Shown here: positions 30,906 through 40,600 of the stretch, one piece after another
How the letters are laid out: each line of letters starts with the position of its first letter
Position numbering within the stretch: position 1 is the stretch's first letter
Origin: Prolixibacter sp. NT017
GTDB taxonomy: Bacteria > Bacteroidota > Bacteroidia > Bacteroidales > Prolixibacteraceae
NCBI RefSeq assembly: GCF_009617875.1
Contig: NZ_BLAV01000001.1
Location: 2,170,001 to 2,234,000 of the forward strand
Direction of reading: 5' to 3'
Length of the DNA: 64,000 nucleotides
The notes under the pieces: generated by a model
The model's database searches: none
What the model saw: the letters and a program-made list of their open reading frames with translations, nothing else
What the model was told of the DNA's origin: nothing
Translations under genes and position numbers: made by a program

Positions 30906-32984
30906 CTAAACGTCCGAAAACTGTCTGTCGGCTAACTGACGTGAACCTGCCAATGGTAAGGTAAAGTAGAAAACCGAACCTTTCCCTTGCTGACTATCGA
31001 CAGCAATGTTTCCGTTATTGGCTTCCACAAATTCACGGCAGAGATTCAGGCCCAGGCCAGAGCCTTTCTCCTTGTTGGTTCCATACGTCGTGAAATAGGT
31101 TTCTTTATCAAATAACTTGGGAATATTTTCTTTCGGAATACCAACGCCGGTATCTCTTACGGCCACCTTAATATTCTGGTCACTCTGTTCTATTTCCAGA
31201 ATAATGCGGCCACCCGACGGCGTAAATTTGATAGCGTTGCTGAGCAGGTTTCGCATTACCAGATTTATCATATCCGCATCGCAATACGAAAGTACAGCTC
31301 CTTCCATCTTAATTTCCAAATCGATGCCTTTTACTTTGGCATCGGCTTTAATCAGGTCAAGTGAATCCTCAACTAACTCACTCAGGTCAACAACTCCGTG
31401 ATTGGGTGTTATTCGTCCCTGTTGCGAACGAGACCAATAGAGCAAATTCTCCAGCAGATTGTGCGTGTCACAGGTTTTGTCGCGCAACACCTTCATCACA
31501 TCGAAGAGCTCTTCCCTGTCGGTAAACTCATCTTCGAGAACCATATCGAAGATAGAGCGCATATTAGCGATCGGTCCCCTCAGGTCGTGACCAATGACCG
31601 AGAAAAGCTTGTCTTTGGTTTGGTTCAGTTCCTCGAGTATATTTTTCTGCATCGCCAACATTTGATTCTGCCGGGCAATCTCGGTATTCTGTTGCGTGAT
31701 TTTCTCATTATCCAAACGCTTCTGAACGTAAGCGTAAATAATCAATCCGGCAACGAGAAGGATAGAAATAGTTAGTCCCAGCAAAGTATTCCCCAACAGT
31801 TTTTGCCTTTCCAATTTAGCTTGCTGAAGTTCTATCAGCTGCTCTTTCTTCTGAGTCTCGTATTTCGTCTGCAATTCGGCAATTTGCTGCGACTTCGCCA
31901 GACTGATAACCGAGTCACTGTACGACTTGTATTTTTCGTGGTAATACAGAGCTTCCTTGTAATTCTCTAAACCGGCATAAGCCTTCGATAGATTCTTATA
32001 AATCCGGGCTACTTCATTGCTCACCCCCATGTCACCAACAATCTTGAGAGCAGCCGAATAATAATTAATGGCTTTTTCGTAGGAACCTACTTTTTCAAGA
32101 ATAACACCAATATTATTGATACACTGAGAAATACGGCTATGATCATTCATCTCTTTAAATAAGGCCATTGCCTGAAGAGTATGTTCAAACGCAATCGGCA
32201 TCTTACCCTGTTTTTGCCAAATGACCCCAATGTTCAGCAAACAGTTGGCAACACCTCTTTGATTATCTAGTTCGTCGTATACATTGAGCGCTCGTGCATA
32301 ATATTGTTTCGCTTCAGTCAGCTTATGCCGCTTCGACGAAATTACGCCCATGTTCACCAAACTAGTTGCTAGCTTGTCTTTAAATCCATTTTTCTCAGCT
32401 AAATCCAGGGCGCGCTTATTATAGTCTTCAGCCTCATTAATCAAACCAATAGTGATGTAAGTACTCGCAATGTTAGTCAAAGTCGTAATCAGCGGATGGA
32501 TAACGTGATGTGCATCGTAGTAATATAGTGCTGCCTGATAATTCTGGAGTGCTTTGACGTATTTTCCTTTTCGGTGAAAAATGCTTCCGATGTTATTATG
32601 CGCATGTGCCGCACCATGCTCATCACCAATTTTTTCATAAATAGCCAGAGCCTCTTCGTATGAAGACATTGCCTGACTCAATTCGCCGTCCTGCTGATAT
32701 AGAATACCGTAGTATTGCCGGGCATCAGCAATACCTTTTTCGTAACCTACACGCGTGGCGTAGCTCAAAATTCCGGGAAGCTGCAACCTAACTGTCTGCG
32801 GATCGGAATAAAGATTTTCATCACACGAATTCAACAACATGTCAATTTTATCCCGGTCGGTCAGTGCTGATTTATCAGTCAGCTCCGGCAAATCCTTTTT
32901 TGCATCGCCGTCGGCATAAAGCTTTTCTCCTACCAATATAAGGAAGAGAAATATCAACATTCCCGTTAATAGGTTCACCTTCAT
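30906..32984 (-). CDS. TPR-containing sensor histidine kinase
   Basis: A 692-residue protein: signal sequence (LLTGMLIFLFLILVGEKLYA), about seven TPRs in the periplasm (~85-345, e.g. HNNIGSIFHRKGKYVKAL, CLLNIGVIWQKQGKMPIA), a coiled-coil (ELQTKYETQKKEQLIELQQ), a membrane segment at ~397-420, then a kinase core. The phosphoacceptor is His ~466 in FSVIGHDLRGPIANM; the ATPase domain has NLLSNAIKFTPSGGRI (N box), VRDTGVGIPKENIPKLF (G1) and KGSGLGLNLCREFVEA (G2). There is no response-regulator gene beside it, so it is an orphan kinase that may signal to a distant partner. The neighbouring genes encode a LysO exporter and an esterase; a -7 box lies at 33070-33077. Confidence 0.9.
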   Translation of the reverse strand: MKVNLLTGMLIFLFLILVGEKLYADGDAKKDLPELTDKSALTDRDKIDMLLNSCDENLYSDPQTVRLQLPGILSYATRVGYEKGIADARQYYGILYQQDGELSQAMSSYEEALAIYEKIGDEHGAAHAHNNIGSIFHRKGKYVKALQNYQAALYYYDAHHVIHPLITTLTNIASTYITIGLINEAEDYNKRALDLAEKNGFKDKLATSLVNMGVISSKRHKLTEAKQYYARALNVYDELDNQRGVANCLLNIGVIWQKQGKMPIAFEHTLQAMALFKEMNDHSRISQCINNIGVILEKVGSYEKAINYYSAALKIVGDMGVSNEVARIYKNLSKAYAGLENYKEALYYHEKYKSYSDSVISLAKSQQIAELQTKYETQKKEQLIELQQAKLERQKLLGNTLLGLTISILLVAGLIIYAYVQKRLDNEKITQQNTEIARQNQMLAMQKNILEELNQTKDKLFSVIGHDLRGPIANMRSIFDMVLEDEFTDREELFDVMKVLRDKTCDTHNLLENLLYWSRSQQGRITPNHGVVDLSELVEDSLDLIKADAKVKGIDLEIKMEGAVLSYCDADMINLVMRNLLSNAIKFTPSGGRIILEIEQSDQNIKVAVRDTGVGIPKENIPKLFDKETYFTTYGTNKEKGSGLGLNLCREFVEANNGNIAVDSQQGKGSVFYFTLPLAGSRQLADRQFSDV

Positions 32985-33069
32985 TGCTCTAACATTTAAT
33001 CCTGCTCTCTATCAAATGGTTACCTGTTGAGCGGTAAAAATTCATGGAAGATGGGCAGTCCGATCTTCT

Positions 33070-33077
33070 CAAATTTA
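33070..33077 (-). promoter_or_regulatory. -7 box of the TPR histidine kinase gene
   Basis: TAAATTTG on the minus strand is an exact match, 86 bp before the start codon, with GTTT at the -33 position after a 19-bp spacer. Confidence 0.45.
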
Positions 33078-33112
33078 ATAATAATTAACAGAAATTAAAC
33101 GCCTGGCGACAA

Positions 33113-33154
33113 AGCAAAAAAAAGCCGCTTAAGTTGTTACAACTTATCAGCGGC
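33113..33154 (-). terminator. intrinsic terminator of the esterase/glycosidase operon
   Basis: Minus-strand stem GCCGCT/AGCGGC with inner AAGTTG/CAACTT pairing, followed by eight T. Located 24 bp after the esterase stop codon. Confidence 0.8.
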
Positions 33155-33177
33155 CATAATATGTTAAAACTTTTTCT

Positions 33178-34053
33178 CTATCGATGAAAAGACTCACTAA
33201 TGAATTTCAGTCCGGCCGGTAATCCGGTACGCCAGTATGTCCAACTGTGCGAGCCGTCGCGAACGCGGTATTCGTGTTGAATTTTCAAATCGCGCAATAA
33301 TACGTGCAGTGCTGAATTTCCTTTATACAGGAAATCGTCATCGCCACAATCAATGTAATACCTTACCGAGCGAAGTTTTTCAGCCGGAATATCTTTAGCC
33401 AGATGCAGCGGGCTGTGCTCAATCCAGTTTTTGCTGATACGGGCCTGACCTTCCAGATTCTTTCCGAAGATATCGCCGAAGAACATGGTGTAATTCTTAT
33501 CGGGCATATTCACAATCTCCTTATCGGTGAAGGTTCCGGAAGAGAACGCGACACACGAAGAAAACAGATCATTATACTTCATGGCATACATCAGTGCACC
33601 ATAGCCGCCCATCGATAATCCGGCAACCGCTCTGAATTCTTTCTTTGAACGAATGCGATACTGCGATTCGATAAACGGAATAAACTCTTTGATAAACATA
33701 TCCTCGTACGGATCTTTTCCCTGATAGTCGTTGCAATACCACGTTACTTTGGCATCCGGCATAACAATGACCATCGGCGAACACGAACCGCTGTCAATGG
33801 CTTCATCTGCTATCCGATTAACCTCGCCAAACTGAATCCAGCCGGTTTCGTCATCAGAGTATCCGTGTAGAAGATAAAGAACCGGATAATCACGCTGTGA
33901 ATCATCGTAGCCCGGCGGCAGGTAAATAGAATATTTTACATCACGGTTCAGGAGGTCACTTTTCATCGAAAGACTCTCCACTACAGTGCCCTGCTGAGCA
34001 AATGCCACAACCTGAAATGCCAGCAACACCAGTAATAGCAACAACTTCTTCAT
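33178..34053 (-). CDS. secreted alpha/beta-hydrolase esterase (CE1/esterase D-like)
   Basis: A 291-residue protein with a signal peptide (KKLLLLLVLLAFQVVAFAQ). The putative esterase domain shows YSIYLPPGYDDSQRDYP, VLYLLHGYSDDETGW (oxyanion region), the nucleophile elbow AVAGLSMGGYGALMYA with Ser ~146, DCGDDDFLYKGN with the acid, and the catalytic His in RDGSHSWTYWRTGL. These are features of carbohydrate esterase family 1 (feruloyl or acetyl-xylan esterases) and S-formylglutathione hydrolase relatives. Export and the position 48 bp downstream of a secreted glycosidase point to removal of acyl groups from a glycan. The exact ester is unknown. Confidence 0.87.
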   Translation of the reverse strand: MKKLLLLLVLLAFQVVAFAQQGTVVESLSMKSDLLNRDVKYSIYLPPGYDDSQRDYPVLYLLHGYSDDETGWIQFGEVNRIADEAIDSGSCSPMVIVMPDAKVTWYCNDYQGKDPYEDMFIKEFIPFIESQYRIRSKKEFRAVAGLSMGGYGALMYAMKYNDLFSSCVAFSSGTFTDKEIVNMPDKNYTMFFGDIFGKNLEGQARISKNWIEHSPLHLAKDIPAEKLRSVRYYIDCGDDDFLYKGNSALHVLLRDLKIQHEYRVRDGSHSWTYWRTGLPAGLKFISESFHR

Positions 34054-34101
34054 TGATTATGATTTAATTTTAGTTTATGATTCCTGAAATTCTTGTCTCC
34101 T

Positions 34102-36777
34102 CTACAGAGGACGCACCCGCATATAATCGAGCATGGCCTTGTTAACTTCTCCATTCATATTTTCATTGAAATCTTCCAGCGATAGCGTCAACGTATTTTT
34201 GCCGGCTTTCAGTTCTACCTGAATCGGATTGCTCCATCCCCAATTCGACCATTCATCCTTCCCTCGTTGCGCGAAAACGGCTACTCCAGCAAAATGATTA
34301 TCGACGTTTACCGAACGAATGGCACATTTGTTATCGGTATTATCCGGTCCTGAACCGTTTGAATACCTAAAATCGATGGTGTATTTTCCGGTGTGGCTTA
34401 CGGTGAAGTGGAAAACGAGTTTCCGGCTTTTACTTTTCGTTAGCTCTACAAAACCATTTCCGCTGTAACCATGATAATCGAGCGATGATTTTGATGCGAC
34501 TGTTTCGGCCTCAACTTTAACCACTCTTCGTGGCGAAATAACGTCAACTGGCTGGCTTAAAAATGAATTGTCTGCTTTTCCGCGCGTTTCCACCTGGTAT
34601 TCTGCTAACCGGGTTGTTAATGGAATTCGTACCGAAGTATCACTAACCATCTGAAAGAATTTTCCGTTCCGGTAAACTGTATAGCTGTCTGCTCCTTTTA
34701 CCGGTCGCCAGGTGAGATACTCTCCCGTTAGTTTCACCTGCGCTGGTGCAGCCGGTGAAAACCGATTGGTAACGAGGTTGATGCGTCCTTCATGTTGAAT
34801 CTCATTGTTCATTTCAATGACAACCTGATGCTTCCCGCTCAGGTTTCCCGATAGAAAATGCTCTTTCCTTTCTTTCCCATCAATGGAAAAATGGCTGATT
34901 TCGTCACCAAAACCTTTGACTTTAAAGGAAAGATCCATGTTCCTGTAGTGGAAATTCGACACTTCGAAACTTCCCCGGTAGGCTTTGGGAACAACGGGAG
35001 TAAACTTTATCCCGTCTACCTGAAAATTCATTCCCAGGAAAATACGGTAAACCGTCGCCAGATTGCCGGCAATACTCCACAACTGTCGGTTGGAATTAAC
35101 CTGTGTATCTCTGAAATCACCATTTCCGGCCACCATATTTTCCTTGTTGGTCAGGAAGAGGGCCGCCGGTCGGTAAAGTGCAGCAAGCCCCTGTTCCACC
35201 CCGGCCATATTCCCGAAACGGGCATTCGCCCAGTTCCAGTATGCCTGCACAAACGGCCAGATACTGTTATTGTGGTACGGAGGAATTCCGGGTATTTGCG
35301 GGTAAATGGTTGGGATTCCATATTCGACGACAGGCGTCTTTTCTAAAACAGACCGCACCCGGGCCGTATCAGCTACACCAAACAGAACGGACAAGGCTTC
35401 CCCGAGCGCTTCACTTCTGGTCGAAAGTGAGAAATTATTCCGACCATAAAGATACTGGCCGTAATATCCTCTTTCCGGAATCCACAGTTGGCTATTCATA
35501 TCTGCTTTGATGGAATCAGGCAACTGCTCATAACGATTCGTTGTATCACCCATCATCGTTGCCATGCGGGAAAGAAGCGTCAGCGTATGATAGTGCACTG
35601 CATTGGTTCCGAGACATCGTGATTGAGAAATGTCCACACCATTCATCCAAATAGGATAAGTCTGTTTGCGCCAATCGAGAAACGACGATTCCCCCATCAT
35701 CAGGTGATTCCGGTTATTCAGCAGAGTTTTAATGTCGTCGTCAACGCTGTTTTTTATAATCGGATAAATCGCTTTCAGCCATTCCTGATCGCCGGTAACC
35801 TTGTAAATTTCCCAGGCAGCTGTTGCCCAAATGCTCCGATCGGAAGACACAGGCCACGCACCTCCTGTTCCGGTGTCCTGAATAATCCGGCCGTTTTTGA
35901 CTTTTCGCATCAAACTGGTTTTAGCTACTTCCGGCTCCAGATAAGCATACGCCAAAATAATGCTGTAACTCACATCGCGCGTCCATACGCCCGGCCACGA
36001 TTCACCGGTTCGGAACGTTCCGTCAGACTCGATATCTTTTACCGTCTCATCGAGCGACAGGTTATACATGGCATCGACTAAGGGAATATCGGAGTGCAAC
36101 TGAGGATAGTCGGAAATATCATTCTCAAGACTCCATTTCTTTGCCGTAAAATTTTCAGGTTCGTAAGGATTCATCACTACCGTGATGGTATAGATGCCGT
36201 CGCCATCCGGATCGGTTAGCTGAAACTGCTTGCGGGTTGCCAGGTTATCGAAATCCCAGCTTAACGGCGATAAATTTCCCGCTATGAAAATCCCCTTAAA
36301 ATCATCCTTGTAAATGCGACTACCGTTCGAAAATTCATGGAATCCTTTCTCTTTGAAATCCTTCATCAGGTTTCGCGCATCGAGCCTGATTTCCATTTTG
36401 GTGTTGGCAGGCAAACTACCCGTTGGATTCGATTGCGTCTCATCCTTGCCTTTCTGGCCAAATTCAATCATGGGCAGCTTAACCACGCCGTTTTTGTCGG
36501 GAGTCAACAAAAAAGTATGGTTCACCCCTACCGGCAACTCGTTATCTTTTCCGTTTACCGCAAACTTGAATTCAATGAAATTAGGGAAATTCTCATTGGC
36601 CGGACTCTGGTAATCAGATGTCATTTTCGTAGGCGAAACAACTTTAGCCTTGTACTTACCCTGTACAACGCGATTACCATAAACTTTATAATTCTCTGCT
36701 TTATAAAGCAGCCTGTTTCCCCGATGACAGCCCGCCAGCAAAATCATCGTGATAAAAAGCAAAAACCCCTTTTTCAC
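34102..36777 (-). CDS. six-hairpin glycosidase lipoprotein with C-terminal carbohydrate-binding module
   Basis: An 891-residue lipoprotein (MKKGFLLFITMILLAGC lipobox). After an N-terminal beta-sandwich (~30-240) comes an (alpha/alpha)6 catalytic-type domain (~260-600): ESWPGVWTRDVSYSIILAY, DTGTGGAWPVSSDRSIWATAAW, SSFLDWRKQTYPIWMNG, STRSEALGEALSVLFG and YHNNSIWPFVQAYW. The D-V and E-A-L-G residues are placed like catalytic acids of GH15/GH63-type or GH78-like enzymes, but the exact family cannot be fixed by eye. Residues ~690-745 look like an Fn3 linker, and the last ~135 form a CBM6/CBM35-like module (VVKVEAETVASKSSLDYHG, GKYTIDFRYSNGSGPDN, KAMLDYMRVRPL). It is operonic with the esterase. A secreted glycan degrader anchored to the outer membrane is likely. 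Confidence 0.75.
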   Translation of the reverse strand: MKKGFLLFITMILLAGCHRGNRLLYKAENYKVYGNRVVQGKYKAKVVSPTKMTSDYQSPANENFPNFIEFKFAVNGKDNELPVGVNHTFLLTPDKNGVVKLPMIEFGQKGKDETQSNPTGSLPANTKMEIRLDARNLMKDFKEKGFHEFSNGSRIYKDDFKGIFIAGNLSPLSWDFDNLATRKQFQLTDPDGDGIYTITVVMNPYEPENFTAKKWSLENDISDYPQLHSDIPLVDAMYNLSLDETVKDIESDGTFRTGESWPGVWTRDVSYSIILAYAYLEPEVAKTSLMRKVKNGRIIQDTGTGGAWPVSSDRSIWATAAWEIYKVTGDQEWLKAIYPIIKNSVDDDIKTLLNNRNHLMMGESSFLDWRKQTYPIWMNGVDISQSRCLGTNAVHYHTLTLLSRMATMMGDTTNRYEQLPDSIKADMNSQLWIPERGYYGQYLYGRNNFSLSTRSEALGEALSVLFGVADTARVRSVLEKTPVVEYGIPTIYPQIPGIPPYHNNSIWPFVQAYWNWANARFGNMAGVEQGLAALYRPAALFLTNKENMVAGNGDFRDTQVNSNRQLWSIAGNLATVYRIFLGMNFQVDGIKFTPVVPKAYRGSFEVSNFHYRNMDLSFKVKGFGDEISHFSIDGKERKEHFLSGNLSGKHQVVIEMNNEIQHEGRINLVTNRFSPAAPAQVKLTGEYLTWRPVKGADSYTVYRNGKFFQMVSDTSVRIPLTTRLAEYQVETRGKADNSFLSQPVDVISPRRVVKVEAETVASKSSLDYHGYSGNGFVELTKSKSRKLVFHFTVSHTGKYTIDFRYSNGSGPDNTDNKCAIRSVNVDNHFAGVAVFAQRGKDEWSNWGWSNPIQVELKAGKNTLTLSLEDFNENMNGEVNKAMLDYMRVRPL

Positions 36778-36832
36778 AACGCTATTTTTTCTTCGTTATA
36801 ATTACACCATTTTTTCGGTAATAACCTAATCA

Positions 36833-36840
36833 CAAAGGTA
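36833..36840 (-). promoter_or_regulatory. -7 box of the glycosidase-esterase operon
   Basis: TACCTTTG on the minus strand is an exact match, 56 bp before the start codon at 36777. The -33 position has TCTT. Confidence 0.45.
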
Positions 36841-36911
36841 ATGAACACCAACAATGAAAAAGAAGAGCGGGACAAGAATATTTTTGGGAATTCAACTATT
36901 GAAAAAGATGG

Positions 36912-36999
36912 CAAAAAATAAGGGAATTGCTGCCTGCAATTCCCTGCCTCCTTTAACCAAGCCTGACCAAAATGTATGAAAAAAAAATTTTCCTCTCTT
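36912..36999 (-). ncRNA. candidate small RNA 2, paralogue of 3900-4001
   Basis: Minus-strand order of elements: CATCTTTG (37013-37006, -7-like), TAA, an AGGAAAA segment, a T-run ending CATA, a G/T-rich GGTCAGGCTTGGTT stretch, then a 9-bp hairpin (GGGAATTGC / GCAATTCCC, plus-strand 36922-36944) followed by TTATTTTTTG. This is the same block order as the RNA at 3900-4001, with the 5' part nearly identical and the hairpin sequence different. It lies between the thioesterase gene and the glycosidase operon, 72 bp downstream of the former, so it could be mistaken for that gene's 3' UTR. Expected length is about 88 nt. Multi-copy paralogous small RNAs that regulate polysaccharide loci are known in Bacteroides; whether this family is related is not shown. 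Confidence 0.55.
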
Positions 37000-37065
37000 T
37001 ACTTACAAAGATGGTCGATAAAGGTGTTAAGCCGATAAAAGTTTTCCTAAAATTCCTTAAAACAG

Positions 37066-37560
37066 CTACTTCTCCTCATCCTCAAAGAAGGCTTCCTTAC
37101 CGGGATAATTCATCGATTCCTTTGCCTTTTCAACCGGAAAAAGGAAATACCTGATGGTACCTTCGCTGCCGACCTTTCCTTCGTGATTGATAATTTGCGC
37201 ATGAATGGTAGCCAACCGTCGGTTCTGGTCGACCAATTTCGCCTTCAACGTGATTTCACCTTTATCAATCAGCACCGGTTGCTGATATTTTACTTCCATC
37301 GATGCAGTAACACCGGCTGTTCCACATTGCGTGTACACCACCCAGCTGGCAATTTCGTCCAGCATGGTTGCCTGGATTCCGCCGTGCAAAACATTGAGGT
37401 AGCCCTCATACTTCTTTTCAGGAATCCATTTCGACATCACTTCTCCCTCTTCCACTTCGTGAAAATGCATTTTCAAACCAATCGGATTGCTGGGTGAACA
37501 GCCGAAACAATGATATTCACCGGAAGTATCCTTCGCGTATGGGTTGACAATTTTTTTCAT
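37066..37560 (-). CDS. PaaI-type hotdog thioesterase
   Basis: A 164-residue single hotdog domain from the ATG at 37560. CFGCSPSNPIGLKMHFHE is a Cys-rich N-terminal cap typical of this subgroup, followed by the catalytic-type VLHGGIQATMLDEIASWV (HGG and the later Asp/Glu) and VTASMEVKYQQPVLIDKGEI. Such enzymes hydrolyse acyl-CoA thioesters in the cytoplasm; the physiological acyl group is not predictable. It overlaps the region just after the helicase-nuclease stop (48 bp from stop 37608 to ATG), so it is the downstream gene of that operon. An earlier in-frame ATG at 37611 overlaps the upstream gene and would add a basic extension. Confidence 0.85.
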   Translation of the reverse strand: MKKIVNPYAKDTSGEYHCFGCSPSNPIGLKMHFHEVEEGEVMSKWIPEKKYEGYLNVLHGGIQATMLDEIASWVVYTQCGTAGVTASMEVKYQQPVLIDKGEITLKAKLVDQNRRLATIHAQIINHEGKVGSEGTIRYFLFPVEKAKESMNYPGKEAFFEDEEK

Positions 37561-37607
37561 ATCTGTATCATGAGTTTTATTTGAACGTTTTAATTTTTGT
37601 CGGAAAT

Positions 37608-40600
37608 TCAATCAACTTCAACCAATTTATTTTCCTGAATATACCATACGTATCCCTTCGTCTGGGTGTATCCCATTTTACGAATATCCATCAGATAGCC
37701 TGCTACTTGTTTCCGGTTCTTTTCATTCTCGCTTCCGGTCTTATAATCAACTACGACTAACTGGTTCTCTTTCATCATTACCCTGTCGGGACGATGGGTC
37801 CGTTCTTTTCCCCGAAGGATATCCCGCTCTGCAAGAACTTTCCAACTACCATCAAACCACGAATGAACGGTATCATCTTCCAGCTTCTCAGTAATCTCAC
37901 TTCTTAGCTGTTCCAATTCGGCTTGCTCGATCTTTCCTTCGAACAACATTCGACTCAACGCTTTGTCGATATCTTTTGCCGTGATGATATTTTCAAAAAT
38001 CTCGTGCATCAACTGCCCATAGTTCACTTTCTCTAACTTATTGCTGGGCTTTATTTCAAAGTAATCCTGACTATGCAACCGGATTTTCAGACTATCTCCT
38101 TTTCCGCCCAACTGAAAATTAGTTAGGGCAAACGAATCAGTGGTTGACTTCTCCTGTGCAGATGGTTGGAGCACTCCCAACTCGAAAGACTTGGTTTCCA
38201 TATTCCAAAAATCAGCAATATCGATATAATGCTGCCGGTCTTCCGAATCGAGCAACGGCGGGTTTTCGAAAATACGCTGCAGTAGTCCTGACATCGAATT
38301 CCCCACTCCTTTCGTGAGTTTGGGATTATACGCTCCATAAACAACCAAAGCATTTCTGGCACGGGTAAACGCCACATAAAGCAAATTGAGATTGTCGACT
38401 GCACTATACAACATCTCGGTAAAGTACTCTTCCGCAAACAACGAATTGGTCAGATTCTTTTTATACTTCACCGGAACGAGTGCCAGTTCATTCAAGGGCT
38501 CGCTTTTAGGCTTACACCACAAATGCGGAGCGTGTTTTGGGTCGGGATAAACCGGCCAGTCGCAGAACGGAATAAAGACCACCGGAAACTCCAATCCCTT
38601 CGATTTGTGAATGGTTAACACCCGAATGGCATTCTGTTCTTCCGCTACACTAATCGTTTTACTAAACCCAGTACTCTCCCACCAATCGATAAATGAGTTG
38701 ATATCGGCCGATTCTGTTCGCGTATAATCCAGCAAAATATCCAGGAACGCCTGTAAATACGGCCATTCCCCTGAAATAGCATTCAATCGGAACTCACGAA
38801 TCAACCGTTCGGCCAGGTTGTACAGCGGCAATCCCCTCAGTTCATTCTTCAAAGCAACACTTTCTTCATCTCCCAGCCAGGGCTTAAACAGTGCCGGCAT
38901 GTTATTCATGTAATCGAAATACCAAGCAGCCATTTCATCCTGCTCCGAATTGGACGCTCCAAATAAATCCAGCTGTGGTTTTCCTTCGTTTTTTAACAAC
39001 GCCTGTTCTTGCTGTGACATGGAAGGAAGCAGGTAGAAGAAAAACTCGTGTATCATCTCCGCTTCCCGGATTTTATTTTTCGGCCCGGCCAGAATATGAA
39101 AATAATTCAATACAAACTTCACGGTAGCAGCATTACCCACAAACAGTGAATCATTTGAAATCACGTCGTAACTGTAAGATGTATTGGGATTGGCCAGCTT
39201 TTTCTCCAGCAAAGCCCGGGCTATTTCTGCACCTTCCCGTTTATTCCGGACGAGAATAGCCATATCGCCGGGCTCATAACCAAGCTCCTGCATATTCTCG
39301 ATGTCTGAAATAGTTCTCTCGATGGCCATTTGCCGAAAATCTTCCTTGTTTCCTTCATTCTCCATTAAGTCGATGCGCACATATCCCTCATCACCTTTAC
39401 TTCTGGCACACTTCTGAAAATGATCGGCATAGGCTTTGGCTATCAAATCTTCAAAATCTCCTTTATTCTCAAGAATATCACCGGCAGATTCCAGTTGAGT
39501 GTTTACATCTTCCTGCAGGAACTCAGCGGCCTGCCGGAAGATGATGTTATTAAAGTCGATAACATTTTTGGTGCTTCGCCAGTTGGTGCCGAGTGTTACT
39601 TTATCGAGCCCGTAGTGTTGAAAATCGTGTTCCAATTGGTTAGCCAGCAGATTCCAATCTCCATTCCGCCAACGGTAAATCGACTGCTTCACATCCCCTA
39701 CCACCATATTCTGTCCGCCTTCCGCCAGGGAATTCTCCACCAGCGGATTCAGGTTATGCCATTGCATTCGCGACGTATCCTGAAACTCGTCAAGCATAAA
39801 ATGCTGGTAAACCGACCCCATCTTTTCGTAAACAAACGGCGTATCGCTACCTGCTATTACCTTGTTTAGCAACTGAGCAGTATCACTCAAAATGAGGATA
39901 TTTTTCTCCAGCGATATTTCCTTGACTTTGGAGGCCAAATCGGTTAAAACACCTAATGTATATAAGTTGGGAAGAACAGCATTTGCCGACTCTACTTTCG
40001 GAAATTCATCCTTGTAGTATTGCAATGCTTCTTTTAGCAGACTGTTCAATCCTTCATCATATACTGCATCAATGGCATTCTTCACAGCCGACTCTGTCGT
40101 TTTGGTCGACCAATCATCGAGATTGTCAACAGCTTTTAAGACCCGGGCACCTGGTTCGTATTTCCCTTCCGTTAATTTTGGAAAATAAGAAGCAAATGAA
40201 GTTTTGCCATATTTGAAGGACTCCGGCCTCAAACCAAGACGGGTCATCAAAGCGATCCCTTTCCGGCCGATGTCTGCCATTCGCTCATCAAACTCCTCGG
40301 TAATCTTCTTCAGCTTCTTTCCATAATCAGCCAAAAATTCCTTGTCTTCCATTCGGGTAATCAGTTCGTCATCAAATGTTCGGAACGCTTCACCGAAGAT
40401 TTCGCTTCCCCGCTCGAGAATGTGCTGCTTAAAATTCCAGTTCTGACCAACTTGCAGCGTCTGCTCGGCAAAATCGAGGAACCACTCCCGAAGCAGTTCG
40501 TTGTCATCGATACCGAGAAACAGACGTTCTACTGCTTCTTCTAAAATTGCCCGGTGATCCAATTCGGTTCGAAACGAGGCATGCAGCCTGATTTCCCGTG

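Noticed and set aside
36972..37154. 60-residue plus-strand frame overlapping the small RNA and thioesterase 3' end
   Set aside because: Antisense to a clear gene and to the conserved RNA; composition is not protein-like.
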